Notes: generated from the sequence alone by a model not told the origin. Shown: positions 32,147 through 41,932, counted from the first letter of the stretch. The stretch: 64,000 bases of DNA from an uncultured Alphaproteobacteria bacterium (GCA_944389525.1 CALXMR010000003.1:1-64000); one strand, 5' to 3'. Program-made: numbers and translations.

Positions 32147-32262
32147 TGAATCCAAAGGGATTTGGATTCGGGTTCGTAAGAAAACCTTTACCAAATCGGC
32201 ATATTAATATATGTCGTAATCCGCATGGGGATAGTATGCGGCGCAAAGGTTGCGCCTTTTAT
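32147..32262 (+). ncRNA. candidate structured small RNA
   Basis: About 115 bases between a strong promoter and a terminator-like hairpin. Visible elements in order: GAATCCAAA-ggga-TTTGGATTC (32148-32169, perfect 9-base stem), GGTT/AACC (32171-32186), CGGCATAT-taat-ATATGTCG (one G-T pair), CCGCAT/ATGCGG, and GGCGCAA-agg-TTGCGCC followed by TTTTATT (32240-32262). There is no long open frame. No match to 6S, 4.5S, RNase P or tmRNA core motifs was seen. It could instead be the first part of a long leader for the autotransporter at 32525. Confidence 0.5.
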
Positions 32263-32447
32263 TATCCACAACCCCGCACAGGTCGGGGGGCCGTCAGTTA
32301 TACAACAGGGACGCAAGCGGACCTGATTCAGGTTTCCCAAAGGCTGGCGGGGTCAAATTTGGTTGATTTTCTTAACCCACCCGACCGCCAAATCCGATTT
32401 GGATTGGCGGTGTTTTATAACCAGGAAATTTTTCACAATAATTTATG
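32263..32447. other. structured intergenic stretch before the first autotransporter
   Basis: No gene is supported. There are several inverted repeats: CCCCG/CGGGG (around 32271-32287) and CCGCCAA-x12-TTGGCGG with an inner CCAAAT-ccg-ATTTGG, ending in GTTTT near 32416. The stretch could be a second RNA, read-through structure, or a regulatory leader. Confidence 0.4.
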
Positions 32448-32475
32448 TTGAAAGTTTTTTTGGTTATGCTACGCT
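32448..32475 (+). promoter_or_regulatory. probable promoter of the first autotransporter
   Basis: TTGAAA (32448-32453), a 16-base spacer, TACGCT (32470-32475), 50 bases before the ATG, with AAAAGGAG as ribosome binding site. Confidence 0.5.
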
Positions 32476-32524
32476 GAGAGAACAGAAGGGTATCAAATTT
32501 CAAAAACAGCAAAAGGAGAACGGT

Positions 32525-35440
32525 ATGGCGACATACAAGCATTTAACAGATTTATTAAAGATCTGTTCCGTGCTGCCTGCGTTGGCGATTATGCCCGCAA
32601 TGGCAGAAGAACCAAACGTAAATATAAATAACAATAACTTGGCGCAGGACAATCGCGTATATAACGGCACAATAGCAGGCCAGCGTGCTGATAACGTACA
32701 ACGTGGTGGTGCGGTAACTATTGGCTATGGTGTATCGGGTGTATCTGTGGCAGATGGCACCAGTTTCATAGGTAACAAGCATCTTGCCGCCACTGGTGGT
32801 GGTGCGATCAAGGCACTGAATGGATTTACAATTGGTAATAATGTAACATTTGATGGCAATACCGCAGATAATAATGGGTGGGCCGGTGCACTGTATATAA
32901 AGCTGGCTGACAAGGCGAACCCTTCTGAAAATACGACTGTAAAGATTGGTGAAAACAGCGTATTTAAAAATAACAGTGGGTTGTTTGGTGGTGCAATTGG
33001 TCTGGAATATGGTAACCTGGAAATTGCCAACGGTGCGCAGTTTATTGGAAATCATGCGAATGGTACGGCAGATACCTTTGGTGGTGGTGCAATTATCGTT
33101 TGGCAGGACCAAAAAGATCGTCCAGAACTGCATTCAACATTGAAATTGAATAACGCAACGTTTGAAGAAAACACGGCGAAGAAGTATGGTGCGGCGATTG
33201 CGGTATTTGATACAGGTGCAGAAACAACCATAAACGGTGGTTCGTTTAAGAAGAATTCAGTGGCAGAATCCGATGCAAAGAACCCAAGTGGTGGTGCGAT
33301 TTATAATGTTGGCATCATGAACATAGATGGTGTTGAGTTTAAAGAGAATAACGGAAATTACTCCGGTGGTGCGATTTACAATGCAAATAGCGGTGTTACA
33401 ACGGTTAAAAATTCTCTGTTTAGTTCCAACACAGCTGCACAAGGTGGTGCGATTAATAATGCGGCCACAGCTGCGGATGAAGCCGGGGAATTAACCGTTG
33501 TTGATTCGGTGTTTGAAAATAATTATGCGTGGAATGGTGGCGCAATTAGAAACCAGGGGAAGGCAGACATACAGATAGCAAATATTGTTGGTGGTGATTT
33601 TGTCAACAATAGCTCGGCAAATGGCGGTGCTATTTGGAATGGTACTTGGGGAAAAATGACCATCTCTGGTGCCGAATTTAAAGGCAATTCGGTATCAAAG
33701 ACATCCGAGGTTTATAATACAGATAAGACGTCTGATGGTCAAGGTGGTGCGATTACTAATGCAGGTGTGTTAGAAATCACCAATGCCACATTTACTGGTA
33801 ATAGTGCTGCTGGTATTGGTGGTGCGATTGCGAATGTTACACCACAGACGAAAGACTCAGAGATAGTTTCGAAAATTGTGTTCGATACAGTTGCATTTGA
33901 AAATAATCATGCAGATGAAAAAGGTGGTGCTATTTACAATGTCGCACGTGGTGAAATTGTTCTGAACGGTGAAAACACATTCAGTGGCAATATGGCGGGT
34001 GACGTTGCAAACGACATCCACAATGATGGTAAATTTTCCATCGCGTCTGGCACAACAACGCTGGGTGGCGGTATTACCGGTGACGGTACACTGACCATTG
34101 AGGATGGTGCAACACTGAATATCGGTACAACAACCGTAAAACAGTCTGAGGTTACACTGGATGGTACACTGACTGCACAAATCTTGAACCAGGGTTCGTG
34201 TGGTCGTGTCGAAACAGGTAAGATCACCGTTGGCGATAAAGGACTGTTGAACCTGATGTTCGGATCTGTGGGTACATATAACTTTGGTGTGACAGTACCA
34301 GAAGATAAGATTGTGTATAACAATGCAATCTATGACGCCACATTCGGTGAAACAGGTGAAATCACTGTTGCAACCAAATCAGTGGAAGAAATTGCCCAGG
34401 GTACAAACCTGTCGATGGGTGCGGCAAACGCGATCAGCATCATGGCCAACACAAAGGACGATGTGTTGAATACGATTTCGCTGATGGCGCAACAAGACCT
34501 GGTCGCGGGCAAGACTGGCAATGCTGAAAAAGAACTGGCAAAACTGAACCCAGATGACAAGCCGGTCGCACAATCGGTCGCATCGTCTGTCCAGAACCAG
34601 GTGATGTCGCTGGCTGCGGGTCGTATGTCCGGTGCATCGGTCGGCCGCAGTGGTGGTGATTTAACATCTGCGGATTATGGCCTGTGGGTCCAGGGTCTGT
34701 ACAACCATTCGAAATATAATGGCAAGTTCAGCGGCGATACATGGGGTATTTCTGTCGGTGCAGATACACTGATTGACGGTAAATATACTCTGGGTATCGG
34801 TTATGCATACAATGACACTGATGTCGATTCGAATTCGCGTGATACAGGTATCGAATCGAACAGCTTGTTCCTGTATGGCCAGTACAAGCCAAACGAATGG
34901 TATGTCAATGCAGCATTGAACTATACAATGGCTAACTATGACGAATCTGCGGATCCATATGGATTCAAACGCAAGACAGAATATGATGTCGATTCGTTCG
35001 GTGGTCAAATCATGACGGGTTATGACTTTGCAGCCGGTTTCACACCAGAAGTTGGTATGCGTTACCTGCATATCAGCCAGGATGCATATCAGAGCTGGTT
35101 GGGCGAAGTTGACGCGTTGGATACAGACTATCTGACCGGTGTCGCGGGCGTAAAGTATGCGTTCGAAATCGAATCGGCGTCTGAACTGAAATTCCGTCCG
35201 GAACTGCGTGCGGCGGCAACATATGACTTTATGTCTGATGCAGCCGTGGCAACAGTGACCGCGCCGGGTAATGTTGCATATGTCATCGATGCGGATCGTC
35301 TGTCACGGTTCGGTGGTGAATTCGGTATCGGATTGACCGCACAGTATCGTGGGCTGGATGTATCGTTGAACTATGAACTGGATCTGCACGAAGATTACAC
35401 TTCACAGACCGGTATGTTAAAGTTCAGATATGATTTCTAA
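32525..35440 (+). CDS. Pmp-like autotransporter adhesin
   Basis: The protein has 971 residues from the ATG at 32525 (AAAAGGAG just upstream); the longer open frame upstream lacks a signal. A signal peptide is followed by a passenger of repeated GGAI and FxxN motifs (eleven GGAI, plus GALY and GAAI variants), the mark of chlamydial polymorphic membrane proteins. These fold as a right-handed beta-helix. After a SLAAGRMSGASVGRSGGD linker comes a C-terminal autotransporter barrel of about 260 residues (YGLWVQGLYNHSKYNG, YAYNDTDVDSNSRDTG) ending LKFRYDF. It is probably a surface adhesin. The gene at 35760 is a tandem paralogue. Confidence 0.9.
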   Translation: MATYKHLTDLLKICSVLPALAIMPAMAEEPNVNINNNNLAQDNRVYNGTIAGQRADNVQRGGAVTIGYGVSGVSVADGTSFIGNKHLAATGGGAIKALNGFTIGNNVTFDGNTADNNGWAGALYIKLADKANPSENTTVKIGENSVFKNNSGLFGGAIGLEYGNLEIANGAQFIGNHANGTADTFGGGAIIVWQDQKDRPELHSTLKLNNATFEENTAKKYGAAIAVFDTGAETTINGGSFKKNSVAESDAKNPSGGAIYNVGIMNIDGVEFKENNGNYSGGAIYNANSGVTTVKNSLFSSNTAAQGGAINNAATAADEAGELTVVDSVFENNYAWNGGAIRNQGKADIQIANIVGGDFVNNSSANGGAIWNGTWGKMTISGAEFKGNSVSKTSEVYNTDKTSDGQGGAITNAGVLEITNATFTGNSAAGIGGAIANVTPQTKDSEIVSKIVFDTVAFENNHADEKGGAIYNVARGEIVLNGENTFSGNMAGDVANDIHNDGKFSIASGTTTLGGGITGDGTLTIEDGATLNIGTTTVKQSEVTLDGTLTAQILNQGSCGRVETGKITVGDKGLLNLMFGSVGTYNFGVTVPEDKIVYNNAIYDATFGETGEITVATKSVEEIAQGTNLSMGAANAISIMANTKDDVLNTISLMAQQDLVAGKTGNAEKELAKLNPDDKPVAQSVASSVQNQVMSLAAGRMSGASVGRSGGDLTSADYGLWVQGLYNHSKYNGKFSGDTWGISVGADTLIDGKYTLGIGYAYNDTDVDSNSRDTGIESNSLFLYGQYKPNEWYVNAALNYTMANYDESADPYGFKRKTEYDVDSFGGQIMTGYDFAAGFTPEVGMRYLHISQDAYQSWLGEVDALDTDYLTGVAGVKYAFEIESASELKFRPELRAAATYDFMSDAAVATVTAPGNVAYVIDADRLSRFGGEFGIGLTAQYRGLDVSLNYELDLHEDYTSQTGMLKFRYDF

Positions 35441-35457
35441 AAAAAACAGTCTGACTG

Positions 35458-35486
35458 AAAAAAATCCCCCAATTGGGGGATTTTTT
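35458..35486 (+). terminator. rho-independent terminator
   Basis: Hairpin AATCCCCC-aatt-GGGGGATT with T run, after the first autotransporter. Confidence 0.85.
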
Positions 35487-35510
35487 GTTGGATGTGAATT
35501 ATTGCGCGTT

Positions 35511-35647
35511 GTCATCCTGGGGCCTTCTTCTTGTCACCCCGTGGCGCGGGGCCCCGCGCACTTTCTTGTCATCCTGGGGTCAAGCCCCAGGATGACAAAG
35601 AAAAGAAAGCCCCAGGATGATAAAGAAAAGAAAGCCACGGGGTGACA
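35511..35647. repeat. nested palindromic repeats
   Basis: The centre is a 14-base perfect stem TTGTCATCCTGGGG (35566-35579) / CCCCAGGATGACAA (35585-35598). Outside it, GTCATCCTGGGGC (35511) and GTCACCCCGTGGC (35533) are mirrored by GCCCCAGGATGA (35609-35620) and GCCACGGGGTGAC (35633-35645), separated by AAAGAAAAGAAA spacers. Repeats built on GTCATCCTGGG are known as dispersed palindromes in several alphaproteobacteria. This intergenic stretch holds nothing else that looks coding. Confidence 0.75.
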
Positions 35648-35759
35648 AAAAATAAGGGGCAGGGAAATCACACATCGGGATTGTACAGGTGGAATACAAA
35701 TTTATTGCAAGGGGTGGGGGTTTGTTTTTATGATATGCTTGTTGGAAAAGGGGATGTGT

Positions 35760-38132
35760 ATGATTTTGCGTTTTTATAATATCTGTATAACTGGGGCGAT
35801 TGTAATGATGGTGGTGATGCCCGCGGCTGGGGCCGACCGAATCGTTGTTGATGCCGGCGGGGAATTTACACTGGATGCACCAAAATATACTCAATATGTT
35901 ACCGAGACTGAAAATGGGGGACTGGTTTTTAATGCCGGAACATTGGAATTAAATTCTGGGGTTGTGGTGACCGAAAATTCGGGGGTATTTGGTGGTGCAA
36001 TCTGGAACCAGGGAACAATAACGCAAAATCTGAATTCGGGGGCAGGACAGTTATCTTTTTTCAGAAATAAATCGACAAATGCCGGTGGCGCAATCTATAA
36101 CAGCGAAACAGGGGTTATAAAAAGTCTGAGTCATGTTTTATTCCAAGAAAATACTGCGGCAATGGGGGGCGCAATCAATAATTCCAAGGTGAATGCCGCG
36201 GCACATGGTGGTGTTATAGAATTGATTTCTAATACCAGTTTTATTGGTAATTCTGCGGGCGCGTCCCAGGGCGGGGCGATTCGTAACCAGGGAAAAATTA
36301 ACGATATTGTCGATTCGTTGTTTATGCAAAATACGGCTGGGAATGGTGGCGCAATCAATAACGGATCGTGGGGCAGTGTTGTTAATGGTATTACAAATAC
36401 ACAATTCGTGAATAATACGGCACTGGCTGGCGATTGGCAACAGGGTGGCGCAATCGTAAATGCCGGTGTGATTAATCGCATAGAAGCGTCTGAATTCAGC
36501 GGAAACCAGGCTGGAAAAAATGGGGGCGCAATCGCAAATGTTATAAATACGGCCGGAACCCAGCCTGTTATTTCATTGAAAGATGTTCAATTCTTGAATA
36601 ATCGCGCGGGTGTTGCCGGGGGTGCAATTTATAACGAAGTGGGCGCTGTGGTCAATCTGGATGGTGATAATATTTTTTCAGGAAATACCGCGGGCGATGA
36701 TACAAATGATATTCATAACCTGGGCCAGGTTGTAATTAATTCTGGGGTTACAAAGTTTGGTGGCGGTATTACGGGAACAGGTGAATTGACCATAAAATCA
36801 GATGCCACAATGGATATTGGCGCAACAACCGTGACCCAGGGGATTATAAACCTGGATGGGACGGTGTCGATGTCGGTGCTGAACGCGGATTCGTATGGAC
36901 AGTTAATGGCGGATACATACAATATCGCCGATGGTGGCGTTGTGCGGATATCATTGGGGACGGCGGGAACATATGAACTGTTTTCGGATGGTTGGGATGG
37001 AAAACTGGAATACAACGATTCGATGTATAATATGTCACTTGATGGTGGCCATGTGACATTCAGTACAAAATCTGTGGATGAAATCGCAGATAAAAATAAT
37101 CTGACTACGGCCGCCGCCACGGTGATGGCGGGACTGGCCAATGTGGGGGATTATTCTGTGGCGGTTGCATCGTTGAACGCGCAACAGGCACTGGCCAGCG
37201 GTAATACAGAATATATTGAACAAGAATCAAAAAAACTGGGGGCGTATGATGTGCCAGTTGTGCAATCGGTCGCCGCGTCTGTCCAGGGCCAGGCGTTGTC
37301 ACTGGCCGCGGGTCGTATGTCCGGCGCATCGGTCGGCCGCAGTGGTGGTGACGCGATTGCAACAGAATACGGTGTCTGGGGGCGCGGAATGTTTAATCAT
37401 ACCCAGTATTCAGATGTATTTACCGGAAATATGCGCGGTATTGCCGTTGGAATAGATGGGCAGATAAATAAAAAATATACCGTTGGACTGGGGTATTCTT
37501 ATAACAGGGCGGATCTGGATGCCAACGCGCGGGATACAAATGTCGAAAATAATACACTGTTTGTCTATGGCCAGTATCAACCAAACAAGTGGTATATTAA
37601 CGCAACAGCAAACTATACGATGTCAAAGTATATGGATACGGCAAATGTGTTCGGAATCATGATTGAATCGGAATACGATACCACTGCGTTTGGTGGTGCC
37701 ATCATGACAGGATATGATTTTGCGTTTGGTTTGGCACCGATGGCAGGGGTCAGATATTTGCACATAGATTCTGATGAATATGATAATGGTATATTGACAA
37801 TTAATGCCGATGCAACAAATTATCTGACGGGCGTTGTTGGGGCGCAATACGATTTTGTGATTGGGTCTGATTGGACGGTTAAATTCCGCCCAGAATTGCA
37901 CGCGGTGGCAACATATGATTTCTTGTCGGATTCGGCGTTGGCCACAGTAACAGGAATCGATTCTGTGGCATATGTTGTTGATGGGGGACGGCTGTCGCGA
38001 TTTGGGGGCGAATTCGGAATCGGACTGGCGATGATGTATGATGGATGGGATATTTCTGTGAATTACGCGTTGAATTTGCACAGTGACTATACATCACAGA
38101 CAGGTATGTTAAAATTTAGATATGATTTCTGA
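35760..38132 (+). CDS. Pmp-like autotransporter adhesin, tandem paralogue
   Basis: The protein has 790 residues from the ATG at 35760, which has the best spacing to AAAAGGGG; ATGs at 35730 and 35754 are in frame. Signal peptide (ITGAIVMMVVMPAAGA), passenger with eight GGAI boxes (GGAIWNQGT, GGAINNGSW) and FxxN partners, then the same SLAAGRMSGASVGRSGGD linker and a barrel ending LKFRYDF. The barrel matches its neighbour closely in protein sequence, while the passenger is shorter. About 50 bases around the linker are nearly identical in DNA to the upstream copy (34608-34660 against 37299-37350). No clear promoter of its own is visible. Confidence 0.88.
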   Translation: MILRFYNICITGAIVMMVVMPAAGADRIVVDAGGEFTLDAPKYTQYVTETENGGLVFNAGTLELNSGVVVTENSGVFGGAIWNQGTITQNLNSGAGQLSFFRNKSTNAGGAIYNSETGVIKSLSHVLFQENTAAMGGAINNSKVNAAAHGGVIELISNTSFIGNSAGASQGGAIRNQGKINDIVDSLFMQNTAGNGGAINNGSWGSVVNGITNTQFVNNTALAGDWQQGGAIVNAGVINRIEASEFSGNQAGKNGGAIANVINTAGTQPVISLKDVQFLNNRAGVAGGAIYNEVGAVVNLDGDNIFSGNTAGDDTNDIHNLGQVVINSGVTKFGGGITGTGELTIKSDATMDIGATTVTQGIINLDGTVSMSVLNADSYGQLMADTYNIADGGVVRISLGTAGTYELFSDGWDGKLEYNDSMYNMSLDGGHVTFSTKSVDEIADKNNLTTAAATVMAGLANVGDYSVAVASLNAQQALASGNTEYIEQESKKLGAYDVPVVQSVAASVQGQALSLAAGRMSGASVGRSGGDAIATEYGVWGRGMFNHTQYSDVFTGNMRGIAVGIDGQINKKYTVGLGYSYNRADLDANARDTNVENNTLFVYGQYQPNKWYINATANYTMSKYMDTANVFGIMIESEYDTTAFGGAIMTGYDFAFGLAPMAGVRYLHIDSDEYDNGILTINADATNYLTGVVGAQYDFVIGSDWTVKFRPELHAVATYDFLSDSALATVTGIDSVAYVVDGGRLSRFGGEFGIGLAMMYDGWDISVNYALNLHSDYTSQTGMLKFRYDF

Positions 38133-38140
38133 TGCCAGAA

Positions 38141-38167
38141 AAAATCCCCCAAACGGGGGATTTTTTA
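38141..38167. terminator. bidirectional rho-independent terminator
   Basis: Hairpin AATCCCCC-aaac-GGGGGATT between A and T runs, shared by the second autotransporter and the minus-strand gene ending at 38165. Confidence 0.85.
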
Positions 38168-38881
38168 ATTGTCTTTGAAATATTTTGAACGCTGGGTCTG
38201 GGATACGGATTCCATCTTGTCGAATATATCGTTCGCCGCGTCAATATCCACCGGCGCATCGCCTGATGGCATGGTGTAATCCGCACCATTTAATACAATT
38301 ATCCGTTCGGGCAGTAAATCACCTGGGCCACATTGGATATAGTATTTATATGGATCATAATATTTGCCATAGCATTTACCAACCTGGATTGCGACATATC
38401 CATCCAATGCCAATTCAGCACATGTTGGTTGTGCACCCGATGTAACAATCATGCCGTTTGGCAGTTGTTCTATTTCATCGGCATATAATGGAACAGTGTT
38501 GCACCACACCGGTACATATTCATCACCAACAGATGCCATCGCACCATTCGATGTTGTTCGCCGCACACCAAAGCAATCGCCGTTTAATTCATCTGTATCA
38601 AAATCAGCCTTGATTTTATCGCCGCGTGCAATATCTGTTTTTCCCATCGGGACCGGTATGTAATCGTCATTGTTTACCAATGCGTCCGGACAAATCAGTT
38701 TCATTCCCCAACATTGACTGGATGCGTCCCACATTTCACGATCGTATCCCGTGCCCATGCTGGGATAGCATGTGGTTGTGTCCAGGCGACATACAGTTTC
38801 TTGGCGCCACCAATCAACCGCGTCACATGTCATCGGCGCAAACATCAACCCGAATACAGAAAATGCAAATATTTTTTTCAT
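38165..38881 (-). CDS. exported protein with conserved cysteines, function unknown
   Basis: The protein has 238 residues from the ATG at 38881, which is followed directly by a signal peptide (MKKIFAFSVFGLMFAPMTCDA). The mature chain begins VDWWRQETVCRLDTTTCY and carries about ten cysteines, aromatic residues and two acidic stretches. The spacing of the cysteines differs from the large Cys-rich family, so kinship is uncertain. It follows the large gene that ends at 38975 on the same strand after about 90 bases, and the two may be co-expressed. No domain was recognised. Confidence 0.7.
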   Translation of the reverse strand: MKKIFAFSVFGLMFAPMTCDAVDWWRQETVCRLDTTTCYPSMGTGYDREMWDASSQCWGMKLICPDALVNNDDYIPVPMGKTDIARGDKIKADFDTDELNGDCFGVRRTTSNGAMASVGDEYVPVWCNTVPLYADEIEQLPNGMIVTSGAQPTCAELALDGYVAIQVGKCYGKYYDPYKYYIQCGPGDLLPERIIVLNGADYTMPSGDAPVDIDAANDIFDKMESVSQTQRSKYFKDN

Positions 38882-38974
38882 CGTTTCTTTGCCTTTTATT
38901 TTATCAAAATTTTTTATGCGTGGCAATATTGTATTTATGATAACCCCATTGTTGTGCTAGTCCCTGTGTCGTCA

Positions 38975-41488
38975 TCAACCACTGGTGGACGGGTTTTCTG
39001 TATCAGAATCATCTTTTTCTGCGCAATATCCCCACTTTGTATTTGCCCCCGTTTCATCATAGAAGTATTTATATAAAGTACCTGTGCTGGAACCGTCAGA
39101 TTTCCATTGCGTGTCAAACCATGTCCCGCCCAGCCTCTCGCATTCAGTCGACAAGACTTTTGCCATTTCTACCTTGACCGAGTCCATGACCGAATTGACA
39201 TCCCCCATAACTTCTGCTGGAATTTCTATTTCCCCATTGGTAATTTTTTCTGAATCCGATGGACGAACACAAACCTGGGTTGCATAGCGTACTACTTTTT
39301 GATATAAACTGCCGGCATAATCTGGCCCACAGTCAAATTCTGGTTCTGTTATAAGCGGGGCAGATGTTCCGCCAGGGCAATTTGCATCGGCCAGCCCCGA
39401 GACTGCATCACATTTCAGACACATATTGTTAAACTTGCCGGCTGCTTCGGCACCTAAAAGAATTTTTGCGTTTCCATCCGCTGTGTTTTCATCTTTGTAT
39501 GCCAGAACATATCCTTGTTTGCATTCATAATAGGCGCGTATTTTTGGTTCGCAATAGTAACCATTGCTTGTGGGATATTGTGTGTTGTCAATATTGATGT
39601 CAGATGTGTTGAATGTCATAGACAATGCATTACATTGCCAGCGGTCAGCATATATTTGATCGCCAGGGGCGTATACACGGCATCCATATGGGTATGCGTG
39701 CAGACTGTCATTACTGGGGACTTTGCAAGTGTCTTGGACAAAGCTTTCCAATAATGTGTGGCATTCTTTGACAATTTTTTGATCGGTGATTTCATGCATC
39801 GCTGCTATTAATAAGTCCAGACCACTGCCATTCGGGTCGCCGTACAAATTGCTGCAGGCGTACAATTTTTCCTCACATAATTCTTCGGATAATTCCAGAC
39901 GCGATCCCGTCAGTAATTCTTCTTTGATATTACTAAAATCTTTCAGTGATTCATTTTGTTCATCGTAACAGGTGTTAACGACAGCCAGACATTCATTTTT
40001 GACATCGCGAATTTTTTCTTGTTGGCCCTGGTATATTTCGACAATTGCCTGGCGAACAAATTCATCCCATACCTCGTCTGCGATATCGCGACATGTTTCC
40101 AGACCGCGCGCGGCATAAATTCGTTTGTTGTTTAATTCAGAAACAATTAAACGGTTGGTGGCGTTTGTTAAAACATCGCCATCTAATGATATCTGGTATT
40201 CCAGTTGATAAAAGTCTGGGGAATAAATCGGTTCGCCAGTATCACGATTTAAGTATCTGCCGGTTACATCCAGGCAATGAACATAGTTGGGCCCACATGC
40301 CGTTTCGGCGGTTATGTCGGTGCGAACCTGGGCAATACAGTCATTAATTGATGTTGAATTGTGGGCATTATAATTTTCCAGACGCGCCACATTCATTTCG
40401 CGTTCGGTATCACGGATAGAACTGTTGGCCTGGACCAGTTGGGAATCCAGTGCGTTCAACAGGGTTGTGCAATCATTTTCAATATACATCCCATATGCAG
40501 ATATTACCATGTTTAATGTGGATTGTGATGGGCAGTTAGATGCGATTAAATCCACACACTGTGAATGAACCGCATTGTACAATGATTCGCCGGTCAGGTT
40601 CGCGATGTTTTCACCCGATGCTAAATTCGTTGTTGCCCATATTTGGTTTATGTCGCCCGCGATATCTAATGTCCCCAGTGTTGATAACGCCTGGGATTTA
40701 GTGGAAGACAAAACCGCGCTGATGCCGGCCAATGTTTGTGCCGATTGTGAATCGTCTTCGGTTATGGCCAGTTCACCTTCGCTGGCGGATAGCATGGCAT
40801 TAACCTCGGTCGCGGTTTTGGGGATAACTTCGATATTTAAATTTTTAAAGTCGGTTAACTGATCGGCGGTTTGCCCCAGTGCGCGTTCACGATTTTGGAC
40901 ATCGGTCAGACGTGATGAACATATGCAACGGCGATAAGAATCATTCATGGTCGCACAAAACTGATCCATACATGTAAAGTATGCATCACGACAAATGTTA
41001 TATTCTGTGCCGAATGTGTTTGTGACAGATGCCGGTGCAACGGTTGTGGCGCGTGGTGAACGTGCCACGCGCGCAGATGACACAGATTGGCGTGGGGCCG
41101 CACTGCGAACAACCGACTTGTTTGTGGTACCCCGTGATTTTGTGGTATTCCCCGTTATGCCGGTGCGCGACGATGTGATTGCATTCGCACTGCGGGCAGA
41201 TGTCGGGGGGGCAGATGTAGACGTGTTGGTTGCATTGTGTGCAGATATTCCACTGCGTGCAACGGTTGTGCGCGCGTTGCGCGATGATGATGTATCAGAT
41301 TGCGAAATAGATGTTCGGTTTGATGATACGCTGCGTACAGGTGGGGTGGTTGTGCCACGTGAAACCACGGATGTGGTATTAGTGCTACCAGACTGATTTC
41401 GGGATATGGATTTTGAATCACGAACAGCAGCATCGGCATGCATGATGCCAATGCAACACATCAGTGTAAAAAGTAAAATCCTTTTCAT
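38975..41488 (-). CDS. exported Cys-rich protein with Thr/Ser/Arg-rich N-terminal region
   Basis: The protein has 837 residues from the ATG at 41488 (ribosome binding site AAAGGA; signal MKRILLFTLMCCIGIMHADA). About 150 residues of low-complexity Ser/Thr/Arg/Ala follow. Family box A (CRDAYFTCMDQFC, then CICS) is encoded at about 40916-40990 and box B (CIAQVRTD..ACGPNYVHC) at about 40270-40340. Long helical, Gln/Glu-rich parts separate cysteine clusters. The C-terminal third contains CKCDAVSG-like pairs (CLKCDAV). Together with 25965 it forms the subgroup with a basic low-complexity N terminus. Probably envelope-located; function unknown. Confidence 0.82.
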   Translation of the reverse strand: MKRILLFTLMCCIGIMHADAAVRDSKSISRNQSGSTNTTSVVSRGTTTPPVRSVSSNRTSISQSDTSSSRNARTTVARSGISAHNATNTSTSAPPTSARSANAITSSRTGITGNTTKSRGTTNKSVVRSAAPRQSVSSARVARSPRATTVAPASVTNTFGTEYNICRDAYFTCMDQFCATMNDSYRRCICSSRLTDVQNRERALGQTADQLTDFKNLNIEVIPKTATEVNAMLSASEGELAITEDDSQSAQTLAGISAVLSSTKSQALSTLGTLDIAGDINQIWATTNLASGENIANLTGESLYNAVHSQCVDLIASNCPSQSTLNMVISAYGMYIENDCTTLLNALDSQLVQANSSIRDTEREMNVARLENYNAHNSTSINDCIAQVRTDITAETACGPNYVHCLDVTGRYLNRDTGEPIYSPDFYQLEYQISLDGDVLTNATNRLIVSELNNKRIYAARGLETCRDIADEVWDEFVRQAIVEIYQGQQEKIRDVKNECLAVVNTCYDEQNESLKDFSNIKEELLTGSRLELSEELCEEKLYACSNLYGDPNGSGLDLLIAAMHEITDQKIVKECHTLLESFVQDTCKVPSNDSLHAYPYGCRVYAPGDQIYADRWQCNALSMTFNTSDINIDNTQYPTSNGYYCEPKIRAYYECKQGYVLAYKDENTADGNAKILLGAEAAGKFNNMCLKCDAVSGLADANCPGGTSAPLITEPEFDCGPDYAGSLYQKVVRYATQVCVRPSDSEKITNGEIEIPAEVMGDVNSVMDSVKVEMAKVLSTECERLGGTWFDTQWKSDGSSTGTLYKYFYDETGANTKWGYCAEKDDSDTENPSTSG

Positions 41489-41570
41489 TCCTTTATATAT
41501 GTAGAATGATAACAAAAATATATTTTTATGGAAAGCGATTATTTGTTCACATGTTTATTTTTTTTCCAAG

Positions 41571-41600
41571 AAAAAATCCCGCAATGGCGGGACCTTTTTA
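41571..41600 (-). terminator. terminator of infA
   Basis: Read on the minus strand: stem TCCCGC-catt-GCGGGA followed by six T, overlapping the infA stop region. Confidence 0.75.
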
Positions 41601-41849
41601 TTTCGTGTTTTGTTCGGTGGTACTTGGGCGATTTCGTTCAACAAATGTTATGCGGCCCTTGTCCAAATCGTACGGTGTCATTTCAACGCGAACATGTTCA
41701 CCAACATTGACCCATATGCGCAACTTGCGCATTTTGCCACATACCGTTGCCAAAATTTCGTGCCCATTTTCCAGTCTTACCCGGAACATAGTATTGGGTA
41801 ATTTGTCTTCTACGACACCAGAAAAAACAATCACATCGTCTTTTGCCAT
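41598..41849 (-). CDS. infA: translation initiation factor IF-1
   Basis: The protein has 83 residues forming a single OB-fold domain: [62 protein letters not shown]-1 binds the 30S A site and helps IF-2 and IF-3 choose the initiator tRNA. A short polar C-terminal tail ([10 protein letters not shown]) exceeds the 72-residue E. coli protein, as is common in alphaproteobacteria. It is flanked by surface protein genes rather than by its usual neighbours. Confidence 0.96.
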   Translation of the reverse strand: MAKDDVIVFSGVVEDKLPNTMFRVRLENGHEILATVCGKMRKLRIWVNVGEHVRVEMTPYDLDKGRITFVERNRPSTTEQNTK

Positions 41850-41932
41850 TATTATCCTCTGTATTTACTGCGAAAAAATTCTAGGCTAATGATATTATTT
41901 TGTAAAATGTAAAGCAAGTTGTTTTTATGTGC

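Noticed and set aside
32147-32262. The structured RNA considered as one piece of a permuted tmRNA, RNase P RNA, 4.5S or 6S RNA
   Set aside because: No tag reading frame ending in Ala-Ala, no CCA acceptor end and no core motifs of the other RNAs were found.
32750-33950. Frequent GGTGGTGCGATT-like words considered as a DNA repeat array
   Set aside because: They encode the GGAI motif of the autotransporter passenger and vary between copies, so the repeat is at protein level.
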